Shown here piece after piece: positions 46,864 to 57,949 of a stretch of DNA of 64,000 nt. This DNA is from Hirundichthys speculiger (Eukaryota; Chordata; Actinopteri; Beloniformes; Exocoetidae). The position numbers and the translations under genes were made by a program. The stretch spans positions 1,952,001-2,016,000 of the forward strand of contig JAGFBZ010000012.1 of the NCBI GenBank assembly GCA_018398805.1. Reading direction: 5' to 3'. Within the stretch, counting starts at the first letter, position 1, and every line of letters begins with the position of its first letter. The notes under the pieces were generated by a model, which worked only from the letters and a program-made list of their open reading frames with translations, searched no databases and was not told the origin of the DNA.

Positions 46864-47299
46864 TAGGGCTTTAGAGATACACTAATCTCACGATACGATA
46901 CACGATATTCGGCTCACGATACGATATATAACGATATTTATCTTACAATACATTTACATCATTTTCTGAAAGATTTTAAAGGGACAAAGTGATTTTGGTG
47001 ACATCTTGTGAGTGTTCCAATGACTTTGTTTGAATTAATTGAACTGAAAGCATCAATTACACATTATATGGCTGACAGGCAGCTTGCAAATGCTGGACAA
47101 GATGAATAAAAGATTTGTTGAGAAAAATAGTTTCATTTATTTCAACGGTGCAAATTGTTACTTTCAAGCTTTTATGGGTGGGACACGGAGGTTTTGGAAG
47201 ATGCTTAGAATATCGATACCCGCGGCTAAAAAATCAATACTATCTGGGGAAATAAAATATCGATATATATCGCAGAATCTATAAAATCGCTCAGCTCTA
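46864..47299. mobile_element. hAT-like MITE, family A (copy 4)
   Basis: Starts TAGGGCTTTAGAGATACAC and ends AAAATCGCTCAGCTCTA, 436 bp. Flanking 8-mers CATCACTA and CTTCACTG agree at six of eight positions, so this is an older copy. It lies 292 bases before the N2B exon. Confidence 0.84.
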
Positions 47300-47591
47300 C
47301 TTCACTGTGGCTGAAAAACAAATGAATCGAGGCGTTTCAGGGCTCCAAAGTCTAGATGTCAAGTCAGCCAATATGTGTGGGGGCAAACGAGTGTTTGCAA
47401 CCCTCAAGGAGTTAAAAAAAAAAAAAAAAGGACCAAAATGCTTCCACAATGATAAGAGAAACTACAAAACAAGTCAACAAGCGTTGTTTGTTTACTGACA
47501 AAGCTGTTTCCTTTTATGTATTCATTGTTAATAATATAGCTTTTTGTGTTGTGGACATTGTTATCAGTGTTGCTCAATATTTCCCCGACAG

Positions 47592-50500
47592 AGCGCTCTA
47601 GCACCACCATCACCACTGTGGAAGAACAAGAAGCAAGCTACTACACTGGTGTCCATTTGCCACACAAATCAAAAACACTTGAACTCAAGCCAGAACCCAA
47701 ACGTTACTCTTCCACTTTAGAGAAGAAAAAGGAAAAGCCAGTTTTCCTCAGCCAGCTGTCACCGGCAGCCGTAGCAGCAGGCGAAACAGCCAGGTTCACC
47801 GTCAAGGTGTCCGGGTTCCCAAAACCGACCGTTCAGTGGTCTCACAATGGTACAGCGGTAAGGAGCTCCTCCGTGTACCAGCTGATAGAGGAGAAGGAGG
47901 AGTACACGCTGGTGATCACCAAGGTGACATCAGAGTACGAGGGCGAGTACTCGTGTACGGCCAAGAACAGATTTGGCCAGACAACCTGCACCACATACCT
48001 CGAGGTGAAAAGGCCCGACGTCAGCACGGCAGAGAAGTGGGTGGAGAAGATGTTCAAGGTCCCGGGTCAGCCTCCCACCTTCGCGGTTCAGATCCAACCC
48101 GTGAAGTGCTCGGAGGGTGGGGAGGTCTCTTTCAAATACAAAGCCAGGGGTGATCCGGTCCCTGATGTGAAATGGTTCAGGGGGGCTTTCCAAATCCAGC
48201 CCAGTAGGAACTGTACCATCACAGCCAACCCTGACGGATCTGGCTTCATCAGCATCAAGAGTGTTAAAAAGGAGGACAGTGGCTTATACACGTGTAAAGC
48301 CACAAACCAATTTGGTGAGGCGACTTGTAGTGCAGAGCTCGTTGTGTTTAGAGAGTCGGTCTCCGTTTCTCACAAACAGGAGCAGCTGACGGTAGTTCAG
48401 AAGAAAAGCTATAAGGTCTCAGTTTCGGAACAAGCTACCGAGTCTCGCTTGTATCAGGTCAGCCTGCCCGGCCAGGACAAAGCAAAGTCAGATCAGATGG
48501 TTTACACCATCGGCACAGAGGACAGGCAGATCATCCCCAGTGAGCAGGTCGGGTCGCTCAGGGAGGTGGACATCTCTGCCGCCACAGTCCACCGTGAGAC
48601 GGTGACCCACCAGGCTGCGGTGCTGCAGGCTCACGAGGTGGAAGAGAGGGTCTCTGTGGTCCCCACTCAGCCGGTGCAGGTGTCAGCTGTTCCTGCAAAG
48701 CAGCTTCACATGGCAGCTTTCACGTCGTCTGTGGAGGAGAGTCAGGACCTCACGGAACAGCACTGCGATCGCATTCAGAGTCCTGAGGTCATTGAGCTGC
48801 AGGCAGCTCGAGAACAGCAGTCGAAGATGATGTCGGCCGTCGCTGAGGAGCTCACCCCGCTCTCTATTGTTAGCATGGAGCCTCTGACAGACAGGAAGCA
48901 GACTGCTGTCAAACCCACCTCTGAGCCCAAACACCTGGTTAGTGGGCATCAAGTTGAGTCTCAGCTGCCCATCACGAAGGAGCAGTCAGAGGAAATCCCC
49001 AAAGCACAGGAAGAGAAGGGCTATAAGGTGAAGGAAGGGGTTAAGATTTTATACTCTGCCCAGTCTGCAGAAACGAGTGCTCGCAGAGGGCCACGCAGAT
49101 CAGCTGGCAACGGCAGAATCCGCTGTGAAGTCCTCCCTTACGAAAGAACCGCGCAGGCCCATTTTGGCTTTGGTCAGCGAGTCCAAGCAGACTCTTTCTA
49201 AGGAGGCAAAGTTCTCCATGGAGCGGCCCGCTGAAGACACGGCCCAGCTCTCCAAAGATAAAATAATGAAGGTAGCTTTGGCTGCTGAAGAGAGGCGGAT
49301 GCTGCAGGCCGAGCCCACACAGCAGCTGCCAAGTCTGGACAGTGCGGTGTCCATTCAGTCGCAGGTAGAAGGAGACCAGGTGCTGCACCTACAGGTGATC
49401 ACAGACCAGGATCTCCTTCCATCTGAGTCGAGCTTCACCTGTGACAAACCAACACCAGAGCAGGCAGGGACCAGAAAGAGTCCCACTCTGCTGCACACAG
49501 TTAGCCAGGATGAGCAGAGGACTGTCGTTTGTGAGGACTCATCACAGTTTGAGGCCAAGACCAGCTCGATCGCAGTTCAGCCTCAGAAGGAGGCCCCTTC
49601 TGTGCTCCACCTCCAGTCGACGCAGCCTGTAGAGGCGCTGTCCAAAGAGGGGGTTCTCAGAATCGAGAAGCCCGACCAACAGGTGGCGGCGCAGAAACAA
49701 GAAAAATCCAGAAGCTATGCAGCCGTCTCAGAGGAGAGAAGAGAGCTCACGGCGGACTATCATGCAGAACTGGACTTGTCCGTGACTGGAGTTCAGTCCA
49801 AGCTTCGAACCGAACCCACACCTGAAAACATCCTGCAGCTTTCCTTCCAGCCCATGCAGCTGCCAAAAGAGGCGCCCATAGCGGCCGACTTCAAGCAGCA
49901 GCGGGCTTTAGTGCAGAAGGAAGACCACTGGAACGTGATGCACGTCACGAGCGTGGCAGATAGTCAGGCGCTGGAGGAGGGTCACACGGAGAGTCTGGCA
50001 GGCGTGGACACGTTCAAAGGTTTGACGGCCATAGAGCCAAAAGTGCCCACTGAACCGGTCCAGATAGAGGAGAAGGGTGTCTCCACTGAGAGCAGCATTG
50101 CTCTGGAGGCGGCAGAACAGGACTTCGCAGTTCAGATCCAGGAGGGTCAGTCAGTCAGGCAGTCAATAGTTATGGACGAGAAGCGAGTGCTGACGGGTGA
50201 ATTCTCTCAAGAGATCACCAAATCCAAGTCCACCAAAGTCGTGGCCAGCATGCAGCCGAAGCTGTCCTTCATGGCGCCAGAATCTAAGGACAGCACAACC
50301 CTTCCCAAAGAAATGACATTTGTGATTCAGATCCCGAAGCCGTCCAGTCTGAACATACGGCGGCAGCTCAGAGACGCTCTTCAGACTGCCGTCGCCAGGG
50401 AGCAGCCGCTGCTGTTGGCTGATGTTGTAGGAGGGTTGCAGGCTGTAGAGGTGCAGGAAGTCAAGGTTCAACGAGAGCCAAAGCGGGCTATGTTTACATA

Positions 50501-51321
50501 TCTGATCACAACCACGGGGGCCCCCATGGAGATAACTCTGGCTTTTGAGGGTGAATACCCGCAAACAGCTGACCTTCGGACCGAACTCCAGGCGGCGTTC
50601 CACTCCATGGTGTACCAGGAAGCGCACGTTCTTACCTCAGAGCGGCCGGGCACGATGCAGCTAGACAAACCTCAGAGGGCTCAGGTCACGTCAGCCAGCT
50701 CTAAGGAAGTGCTGTCTTCCCTGGTGGAGACGGTGAGCGTGGCGGAGAGCGCGACGGACTTCACAGCTGTGAAATCTCAGGCCGCCGCACTAAAGACGGA
50801 GTCTAAAATGACCGTTGAGCATGCTGCAACGGGGCAGCGGGTTGTGGTGCAGGAATCCAAGGCGGCAAAGATGCAGCAATCCATCTCGTCCCAGATCACG
50901 GTGTCCACCGAGGCTTTCGAGCAGTCGGTGCAGGTAACAAGGCAAGAAATCGCTCAGACAGTTGATGTTAGCGTCCAGCAGGAGCAGAGAGAGGAGATCT
51001 TCAAAGAGGAGGTCACGGTATCTCGGCCAGAACAGAGAGAATATCCGGTAATAGTCACCTCCCTCGAGGACGTGTCCATCGAAGAAGATAGTCAAGTAAC
51101 TTTTAGCACGACCATTAAGTACGTCTCAAAGGTAAACTGGTTTTTTAACGGGCAATTGGTGAAATCTGGCAAAGAGTTCAAGTGTTCTAAAGACCACGAC
51201 ACATACTCATTGGTTATCACCAAAGTTGTCAAGGAGAGGCATCAAGGAGAATATGTTTGTGAGGCTGAGAATGAAGCCGGCAGGACAACAACGTCTTCAA
51301 GACTCACAGTGGTCTCAAGAG
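47592..51321 (+). CDS. ttn: titin N2B exon (cardiac spring element; one frame break)
   Basis: Acceptor CCCCGACAG; starts ERSSTTITTVEEQEASYYTG. Two Ig domains (about 47736-48012 with SGFPKPTVQWSHNG; 48072-48348 with GDPVPDVKWFRG), then a unique sequence of about 895 residues (48349-51030), then one Ig (51036-51320, VNWFFNGQLV and HQGEYVCEAENEAG), leaving in phase 1 at AGA G|gtttga. The layout is that of the mammalian N2B exon, whose unique sequence is an extensible cardiac spring binding FHL proteins. The frame changes at 49073-49077; one extra A (removal gives ETVLAEGHADQL) makes the exon length fit phase 1 exactly. Confidence 0.94.
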
Positions 51322-51989
51322 GTTTGATACCCAGAAAAATCAACGTGCCATTCTTTCATTCATCCATTCTCTCTGAGAGCCACTAATAATTCACACGAAC
51401 TGGTTCATTTCAAACCTTTGTCCACACTTCAGTATGTTTAATTGCCACTCTGGTTTGTATATCCATTTCATAGCTCAGCATGAGCAACTATTAGCAGGGC
51501 ACTGGATGGTACTAACACATCATTTCATGGTCAGTGTCAACCTGAAGAGCAGAGCCATCACAGCTGAGCGAGACTCATCTCGAGACTCTATGTTGAGTGA
51601 GCATCTTGCTGTTGTGATGCCGCTGGCCTTCTGGAAACAGGTTCTTGGTGTGTCACATTTCCTCAGGTCCATCCTCTCCACATCTTCAGTTCTGTTTTTT
51701 TTTTTGTTTTCCCCATGCATGCTCTGAAGGCTTCAATCTGACATTGCTTCATTTTCACAAAGTCTTTGTTTCCTCCTTTCAGCTGGAACCCTAGCCCCAT
51801 GATAGCCTTTGTAACACCATGGGGCTAATGTTCTAGCTCTGTTTCTCCTCCACAGTCACTCCTGACTCGCATTTCCACCATTGCCGTACATCCAACCATT
51901 CCTGCTCCCAGTCTCTCACTTGCTTATTACAAGAACGGGAGTGGACGTGATCACTAACGTCCACGTTTTCCTGTGTTTGTGTGCCTCAG
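51322..51989 (+). other. titin intron
   Basis: No exon or named repeat recognised. Confidence 0.6.
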
Positions 51990-52268
51990 TGCCACCCGTT
52001 TTTAGGCAGAAAATCGCCCCTCTGGACATAAACATCGGAGGCCACGCAAAGTTCGAATGTGAGATTGAGGATGCTCCGAACGTGACCTTCAAATGGTACA
52101 GATCTGGTGCCGAGATCAGGCAGAGTGAGAAGTATCACATCGTCAGCCACCACACCAGCTCCTCTCTGGAGCTCCTGAAACCCGTGAAGGCCGACAGCGG
52201 TGAATTCACCTGCAAGGCCTCGAACCAGCACGGCTCCGCCAGCTGCACCGCCTCACTCGTCGTCACTG
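51990..52268 (+). CDS. ttn: titin exon, I-band Ig after N2B
   Basis: A 279-base phase 1-1 exon encoding VPPVFRQKIAPLDINIGGHA through DSGEFTCKASNQHGSASCTA. First constitutive exon after the isoform-specific block. Confidence 0.95.
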
Positions 52269-52518
52269 GTAAGACCCGAGAGGGAACCTTAAAAGGATTT
52301 TTGCACATGTGTGTGTTGGACAGAGAGAGAGAGAATTATATACATACTGTGTTATGACTCTTTGTGGTGCAGTGTGATGATTTTGATATTCCGTTTGACC
52401 AAATGCGTGTTAAGTTTCTCTTGTTTAGTCCCACATCGATTCCCAAGTTGGACAGCGTAGTTCATTTTTTATGCTGCATATTTTAAAACGCTCCGTATGT
52501 TCTACCTGCTCTCCATAG

Positions 52519-53082
52519 AGATGTACCCACCAGTATTTGTATCAAAACCAGAGCCAATGACCTTATTTGTGGGCAAACAAGCTGTGTTCCAGTGTTCGCT
52601 AACTGGATCTTCACCCATGGAAGTTGTCTGGCACAAGGACAACATAGCCATCTCCTCTGAAGGAAACTATGTCATGAAATGTGAAAAGAACAAGTATTCT
52701 CTTCACATTAAGAGTCTCGAGCTGACTGATCAGGGAGTGTACCTGTGCAAGGCCTCCAACAGCTTGGGCACTGCCACTTTCACCACAGAGCTGAGGGTAA
52801 TCAAAAAGCCCAGCTTCGTTAAGACCTTTGAGGCGGTGTCAGCCGCGGTCAATGTCCCGCTGAGGCTGGAGTGCCAGGTGGACGAGGACACTGGCGTGAA
52901 TGTCACCTGGACCAGGGATGGCAAAAAAGTCCACCTGAGCATGGATTGTAAGATGTCCTTCGAGGACAAGGTGGCTATTCTTGAGATACCCAAGTCCAAA
53001 CAGAAGGACTCTGGGAAGTATGTGTGCACAGCCACAAATGAGGCTGGGAGCTCATCGTGCGAGGCCACGGTGACGGTTCAAG
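52519..53082 (+). CDS. ttn: titin exon, two fused Ig domains
   Basis: A 564-base phase 1-1 exon. First Ig: EMYPPVFVSKPEPMTLFVGK through DQGVYLCKASNSLG. Second Ig: KPSFVKTFEAVSAAVNVPLR through DSGKYVCTATNEAGSSSCEA. No intron separates them, unlike most neighbours. Confidence 0.95.
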
Positions 53083-53282
53083 GTAAGATCTTATGGGTGA
53101 TCTTAGCTTTCGTGGGAATGTGTGGATGTAAAGAAGCTGGTGGTTTACTGCTTTCAGCTGGTTCCAGCAAGCTGCCGCTACCTCGTTGCACTGTTTTTTT
53201 CATTTGTCTTCTGTGTTTGCCACTCGTTGCTCTCCTACCCCTACATTGAAAGTTTTAATAAGTATCCAATTAAACCTTTCAG

Positions 53283-53564
53283 AGCCTCCTTCCTTTGTCA
53301 AGAAAATGGAGTCAAAGATCACATGGAAACAGGGTGCAGCTGCACGCTTACAATGCAGCGTCAAAGGATCTCCTGAACTTCACATTCACTGGTTCTGGAA
53401 TGAGAGAGAGCTTAGTGACGGAGACAAATATAAGATAACTTTCAAGAACGGGGTTGCCACCGTGGAGATAATGAACCTCCTGGTCACAGACAGTGGCACG
53501 TACACCTGTGAGGTGTCAAACAATGCCGGCAGCGAGAGCTGCAGCGCTCTCATAGCTGTTAAAG
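53283..53564 (+). CDS. ttn: titin exon, tandem Ig
   Basis: A 282-base phase 1-1 exon encoding EPPSFVKKMESKITWKQGAA through DSGTYTCEVSNNAGSESCSA. First member of the six-exon super-repeat (282-base position). Confidence 0.95.
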
Positions 53565-53652
53565 GTTCGTCCTTTTCCCATTTACATTTCACTCACCGCT
53601 CAGTTCATGTCTTTGGTATTAACCGCAAACGCTTTAATGTCCTGACAACCAG

Positions 53653-53931
53653 AGCCCCCACTGATTAAAAGAGACCTCCAGACAGTGGAGGCGGTGAAGG
53701 GAGCGGCCGCTCAGATGGAGTGTGAGATCGCAGGGACCGCTCCCTTTGAGATCAGCTGGATGAAAAATAAAAAAGCGATCACGAGCGATCAGAAGCATAA
53801 AATAATCTCCCAAGATACGCTGTCGAGGCTGGAGATCCAGAGCTTTGAAAGCGCAGATGTTGGTGATTATCAGTGTGTCATATCCAATGACGTGGGGAAA
53901 GTCACCACTAAGGCCACGGCTAAACTGAAAG
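53653..53931 (+). CDS. ttn: titin exon, tandem Ig
   Basis: A 279-base phase 1-1 exon encoding EPPLIKRDLQTVEAVKGAAA through ADVGDYQCVISNDVG. Confidence 0.95.
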
Positions 53932-54008
53932 GTCAGTGAACGTGCAGTCGGCCGAGGTAAATCGTTTTCCTTCAGACTCTATTCTTAATTTGTAACGTGT
54001 CCTCGTAG

Positions 54009-54289
54009 AGCCCCGACCTTCTCAAAGAGAGTCGAGAGCATTACAGCAGTGTTGGGAAACACGGTGAAGCTACAAGGAACCGTCAAAGGTTCGGCTCCCG
54101 TCACTGTCAGATGGATGAAAGACTCTGAGATACTAAGAGACGGCGATCCGAATATTACGATGGCGTTTGAGAACAATGTTGCAAGCTTGTCGATAGCGGC
54201 TGTGGCCATCAGCCACGGTGGCAAGTATTCATGCCACGCCGAGAACGAGGCCGGGCAGCAGAAATGCGAAGCCACCCTGACCGTGCAAG
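54009..54289 (+). CDS. ttn: titin exon, tandem Ig (1-base deletion at start)
   Basis: 281 bases, one short of 282. The start reads AGCCCCGACCTTC; with one more C in the run at 54011-54014 it becomes EPPTFSKRVESITAVLGNTV and continues cleanly to HGGKYSCHAENEAGQQKCEA. Confidence 0.93.
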
Positions 54290-54384
54290 GTCAGAGGACT
54301 TGATTGTACATGTCTGACCTCCTGTGTGAATTTCAGTCGGTTCTGAACTCTCTCTTAACCGCTGCCGGATTTGTCTCATAACAG

Positions 54385-54663
54385 AACCCGCCAGAATCAT
54401 AGAGCCGGCAGAATCCATTAGCGTGACCGCAGGGGATTCGGCCACACTGGAGTGCACCATCTCTGGAAGTCCAGACCTCAAAGTGAAGTGGTTAAAAGAC
54501 GGGAAGGAGATGATTAGCGGTCGCAAATATAAGATCACCCTGAAGGACAATGTCGCCACGTTGAAGATTCTTACGGCAGAAAGAGGAGACACTTCAGATT
54601 ACAAGATGGAGGTGTCAAACAAAGTTGGGAAGGACCAGTGCACGTGCTCAGTCACTGTCTTAG
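54385..54663 (+). CDS. ttn: titin exon, tandem Ig
   Basis: A 279-base phase 1-1 exon encoding EPARIIEPAESISVTAGDSA through DTSDYKMEVSNKVGKDQCTC. EPA..I start marks one fixed position in the super-repeat. Confidence 0.95.
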
Positions 54664-54738
54664 GTTAGCTCCAGTTTTCTGCTCTTTGACAAATTGTGAT
54701 AAGTCTTAGACAATAACAAAACAAGCAATAATCCACTG

Positions 54739-55161
54739 TAGAGCTGAGCGATTTTATCGATTCTGCGATATATATCGATATTTTTTCAGCCGCGGGTATC
54801 GATATTCTAAGCATCTTTCAAAACCCCCGTGTCCCACCTTTAAAAGCTTGCAAGTAACAATTTGCACCGTTGAAATAAATGAAACTATTTTTCTCAACAA
54901 ATCTTTTATTCATCTTGTCCAGCATTTGCAAGCTGCCTGTCAGCCATATAATGTGTAATTGATGCTTTCAGTTCAATTAATTCAAACAAAGTCATGGGAA
55001 CACTCACAAGATGTCACCAAAATCACTTTGTCCCTTTTACATCATTTTCCGAAAGATTTTAATGTATTGTAAGATGAATATCGATATATATTGTACCGTG
55101 AGCTGAATATCGTGTATCGTATTGTATCGTATCACGAAATTAGTGTATCGCTACAGCCCTA
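54739..55161. mobile_element. hAT-like MITE, family A (copy 5)
   Basis: Starts TAGAGCTGAGCGATTTTATCG and ends GTATCGCTACAGCCCTA, same orientation as copy 1. Flanking bases ATCCACTG and GTAGCTAC do not match, so the target duplication is lost or the ends are off. Confidence 0.82.
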
Positions 55162-55319
55162 GTAGCTACAAGTAACCGAATATGGAGAGCTGAAATGTGA
55201 GAGTGGCCCTTGGAGACGGATGTGTGCCGTGTTAATCTGCTCCTAGACTTAGCTGTGTGCTTCTTTTCTGAAACAGTCTGACTGTTAATGAACTGGAATG
55301 CTTTTTCTTCAACAACCAG

Positions 55320-55607
55320 ATCGGATAATGCCTCCAACTTTCACCAAGTCCCTGAAAAGGGTGGACGGCAACATTGGCCATGACGTGTCCATGGATTGCA
55401 GAGTGTCTGGGTCTCAACCCATGACCATAGCCTGGTTCAAAGATGAACAGGAAATTAAGCCTGGAAGCCGGTTCCAGCCTGAATTCAAAGACAACTCTGC
55501 CACGCTGAGAGTCATTCGGCTGGAGAAGGCCGACTCTGGAGTTTACAAATGCAGAGCCACCAATTCGGCTGGCTTTAAAGAAACCAGCGGCACGCTCTAT
55601 GTCAAAG
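55320..55607 (+). CDS. ttn: titin exon, tandem Ig (288-base type)
   Basis: A 288-base phase 1-1 exon encoding DRIMPPTFTKSLKRVDGNIG through DSGVYKCRATNSAGFKETSG. Same size and start type as the exons at 59772 and 62208. Confidence 0.95.
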
Positions 55608-55692
55608 GTTATCCAGCGTTTGTTCTGTTGTGTCTTGTGTGTTGCCTGGATGATTTCATGAAATGAACATTTGTTTTGTTAACGGCCTACAG

Positions 55693-55971
55693 AGCCCCCG
55701 GTGTTCACGGTGACACCGGATAACCAGGATGTCATACCAGGAGCCACGGTTTCCTTCAGGGCAGCCTTCACTGGAACCGCTCCTTTAGCAGTCAAGTGGT
55801 TCAAAGAGGAAAAAGAGATTGTAACCGGAGGCATCTATTTCATAAAGAAAGATGCCTCTTCCAGCTCCTTGGAGCTTCATTCTGTAAAGCCCTGTGACTC
55901 CTCTAAATACACTTGCGAAGTGTCCAACGACGCCGGGAAGGTGGACTGCACCGCGGCCCTCTTTGTGAAAG
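55693..55971 (+). CDS. ttn: titin exon, tandem Ig
   Basis: A 279-base phase 1-1 exon encoding EPPVFTVTPDNQDVIPGATV through DSSKYTCEVSNDAGKVDCTA. Confidence 0.95.
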
Positions 55972-56083
55972 GTGCCTGTCTTCGCTATCGCCTCCAGCTG
56001 CATGAACGTGTCGTTAAATCTTCAGGTCAATGTGATACTAACACGTCTCCTGTGTTGTGACGAACGCTAACATCTCCTCCCAG

Positions 56084-56366
56084 AGCCCCCGGCGTTTGTG
56101 CGGAAGCTTGATGCGACCAGGCTCGTCACCAGCGGAGACTCCACCAGGCTGGAGGCCAAAGTGACAGGCAGCCCTGTCATCAGTTTCAAATGGTCCAAGG
56201 ATCAGATGGAGATCAGCTCCGGTCCCAAATACCAAATCAGCTCCACTGACTCAGTTGGCGGCTCTTGAGGTCGTTAATTGCACAGTGGAGGACAGTGGAG
56301 ATTATATCTGTGTGGCATCAAGCGAGGCTGGAAGTGATCGCTGCAGCAGCACAGTTACAGTCAAAG
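56084..56366 (+). CDS. ttn: titin exon, tandem Ig (1-base insertion)
   Basis: 283 bases, one over 282. It begins EPPAFVRKLDATRLVTSGDS. At TCAGTTGGCGG (56255/56256) one extra T leads to TGA; without it the text reads DSVAALEVVNCTVEDSGDYI and ends VTVK. Confidence 0.93.
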
Positions 56367-56494
56367 GTTGGTTGGTTTGAACGCGACTCGGACTTAAAAG
56401 GTTTTTCTGAAAGAAAAAGAAGAAAATCCTTGACTCTTTAGTTTTTTTTCAGTCATACTCATACCGCCTCATTGACCTGCTTGCTGTTTTGTAG

Positions 56495-56773
56495 AACCGC
56501 CAAAGTTTGTGCGCAGCTTGGAGCCCAAAGACTTGGTGAAAGGTTCTGAGATGACGCTGGAGTGCCAGCTCTCGGGTTCTGCCCCTTTCACTGTGTCGTT
56601 CTACAAAAACTCTAAAGTGATTCGAAACGACAGACGACACAGAATCACAGTGAAAGACGAGCTGGTGGCCCTGCAGCTGCAGGCCGTAGAGGCGGGAGAC
56701 GTCGGTTTGTACCAGTGCACTGTTGAGAATGAAGTGGGCCGTGCATCCTGTGATTGTCAAGTGACACTAAAAG
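56495..56773 (+). CDS. ttn: titin exon, tandem Ig
   Basis: A 279-base phase 1-1 exon encoding EPPKFVRSLEPKDLVKGSEM through DVGLYQCTVENEVGRASCDC. Confidence 0.95.
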
Positions 56774-56876
56774 GTTTGTGTAGATGATTTCAGTGCTTTT
56801 CCTGTTTGAGCCGTTTGAAGTCCTTGCTTGGATCAGGACTTCATGTCAACACTCGTGCAACATGTTTCCCCCGTAG

Positions 56877-57157
56877 AGCCCCCGTCGTTTGTGCAAAAGC
56901 TTGAGAATGTCAGCTCGCTGGTGGGCAGCGAAGCTTATCTGCAGTGCACTCTGAAGGGCACCGAGCCCATGAGTGTGTCCTGGCTGAAGGACAACCGCGA
57001 GCTCAAGGAGGCGGAAAACGTTCACATTACGTACGAGAATAAGGACCGCTCTGCTGCGCGTCACCAAGCTGCAGAGCAACAATGGCGGCAAATACAGCTG
57101 CCAGGCCGCAGAATCAGGCCGGCAGCCAGACGTGCTCCGCTGTGCTGACGGTCAAAG
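56877..57157 (+). CDS. ttn: titin exon, tandem Ig (two 1-base insertions)
   Basis: 281 bases where 279 is expected. It begins EPPSFVQKLENVSSLVGSEA. An extra G at 57043/57044 (AAGGACC) and another at 57108 (GCCGCAG) shift the frame twice; without both it reads ENKTALLRVTKLQSNNGGKY and ends in VLTVK. Confidence 0.92.
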
Positions 57158-57304
57158 GTTGGTTAAAGCTGCTTCTACTCTCATCTGAAGCTTCACACTG
57201 CAGTACAGTAATCATCAGCTTGTGAAGTCACACATGCGTAAGTAACAGTATGTAGTCGTTGATTAGGTGACCAGTAGCCATGTTGGCCTGATAATAGGTG
57301 GAAT

Positions 57305-57896
57305 TAGTGCTGGGCGGTATACCGGTTCATACCGAATAGCTGTGTTTATTTTTCTTATGACATGAATTTTTCATATACCGTAATACCGGTGAGTATGTAC
57401 TGTAGCGTACACAACGTTGGGAACGCCACGCGGCGGAACGTAAGTGCCGCAGAACATTGTTTGACAGGGGACTGTTTTGCAGTTGCACTGGAGGCAACAC
57501 GCTACTAGTTTCTGGTTAAACGGTGATGCTGCAAACAGAGAAAGTCCCGAAGTGGAAGCTCCAGAACGGCAACATGAGACTGAGGAACTTCTTCCTAAAC
57601 CAGGAGCCGTGTCTGTCGTGTGGAAGTTCTTTGGATTTAAAAAAGACGACGTCCAACAAACTACAATAATCTGCAAATGTTGCCGAGCTAAAGTTGTAGC
57701 TGCGGGAGGCTACAATATTCACTCCTCATGACAGTAAAATAGCCAATTTACTGTAGCAATTCCTCTCTAAATTATTAGAAAATATGGTAAACACCCAGTT
57801 GTGCCTTCAAAAAAAAAATACTGTGATATACCGAGAAACCGATATAATTTTGAAAAATACCGTGATATAAATTTTTGGTCATACAGCCCAGCACTA
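57305..57896. mobile_element. hAT element with BED-finger remnant
   Basis: Starts TAGTGCTGGGCGGTATACCG and ends ATACAGCCCAGCACTA. Flanking 8-mers GGTGGAAT and TGTGGAAT differ at one base. Inside, 57606-57728 on the plus strand encodes VVWKFFGFKKDD then TTIICKCCRAKV, the front of a BED zinc finger as in hAT transposases. The histidine part is missing, so it is a remnant. Confidence 0.85.
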
Positions 57897-57949
57897 TGTG
57901 GAATCACTCTTTTTTGGTCATGATTTTATGTGCAGCCCTATTTTTAAGG

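Noticed and set aside
57477..57731. Independent zinc-finger gene
   Set aside because: The BED-like text lies within hAT ends, lacks the histidine pair and is a transposase fragment.
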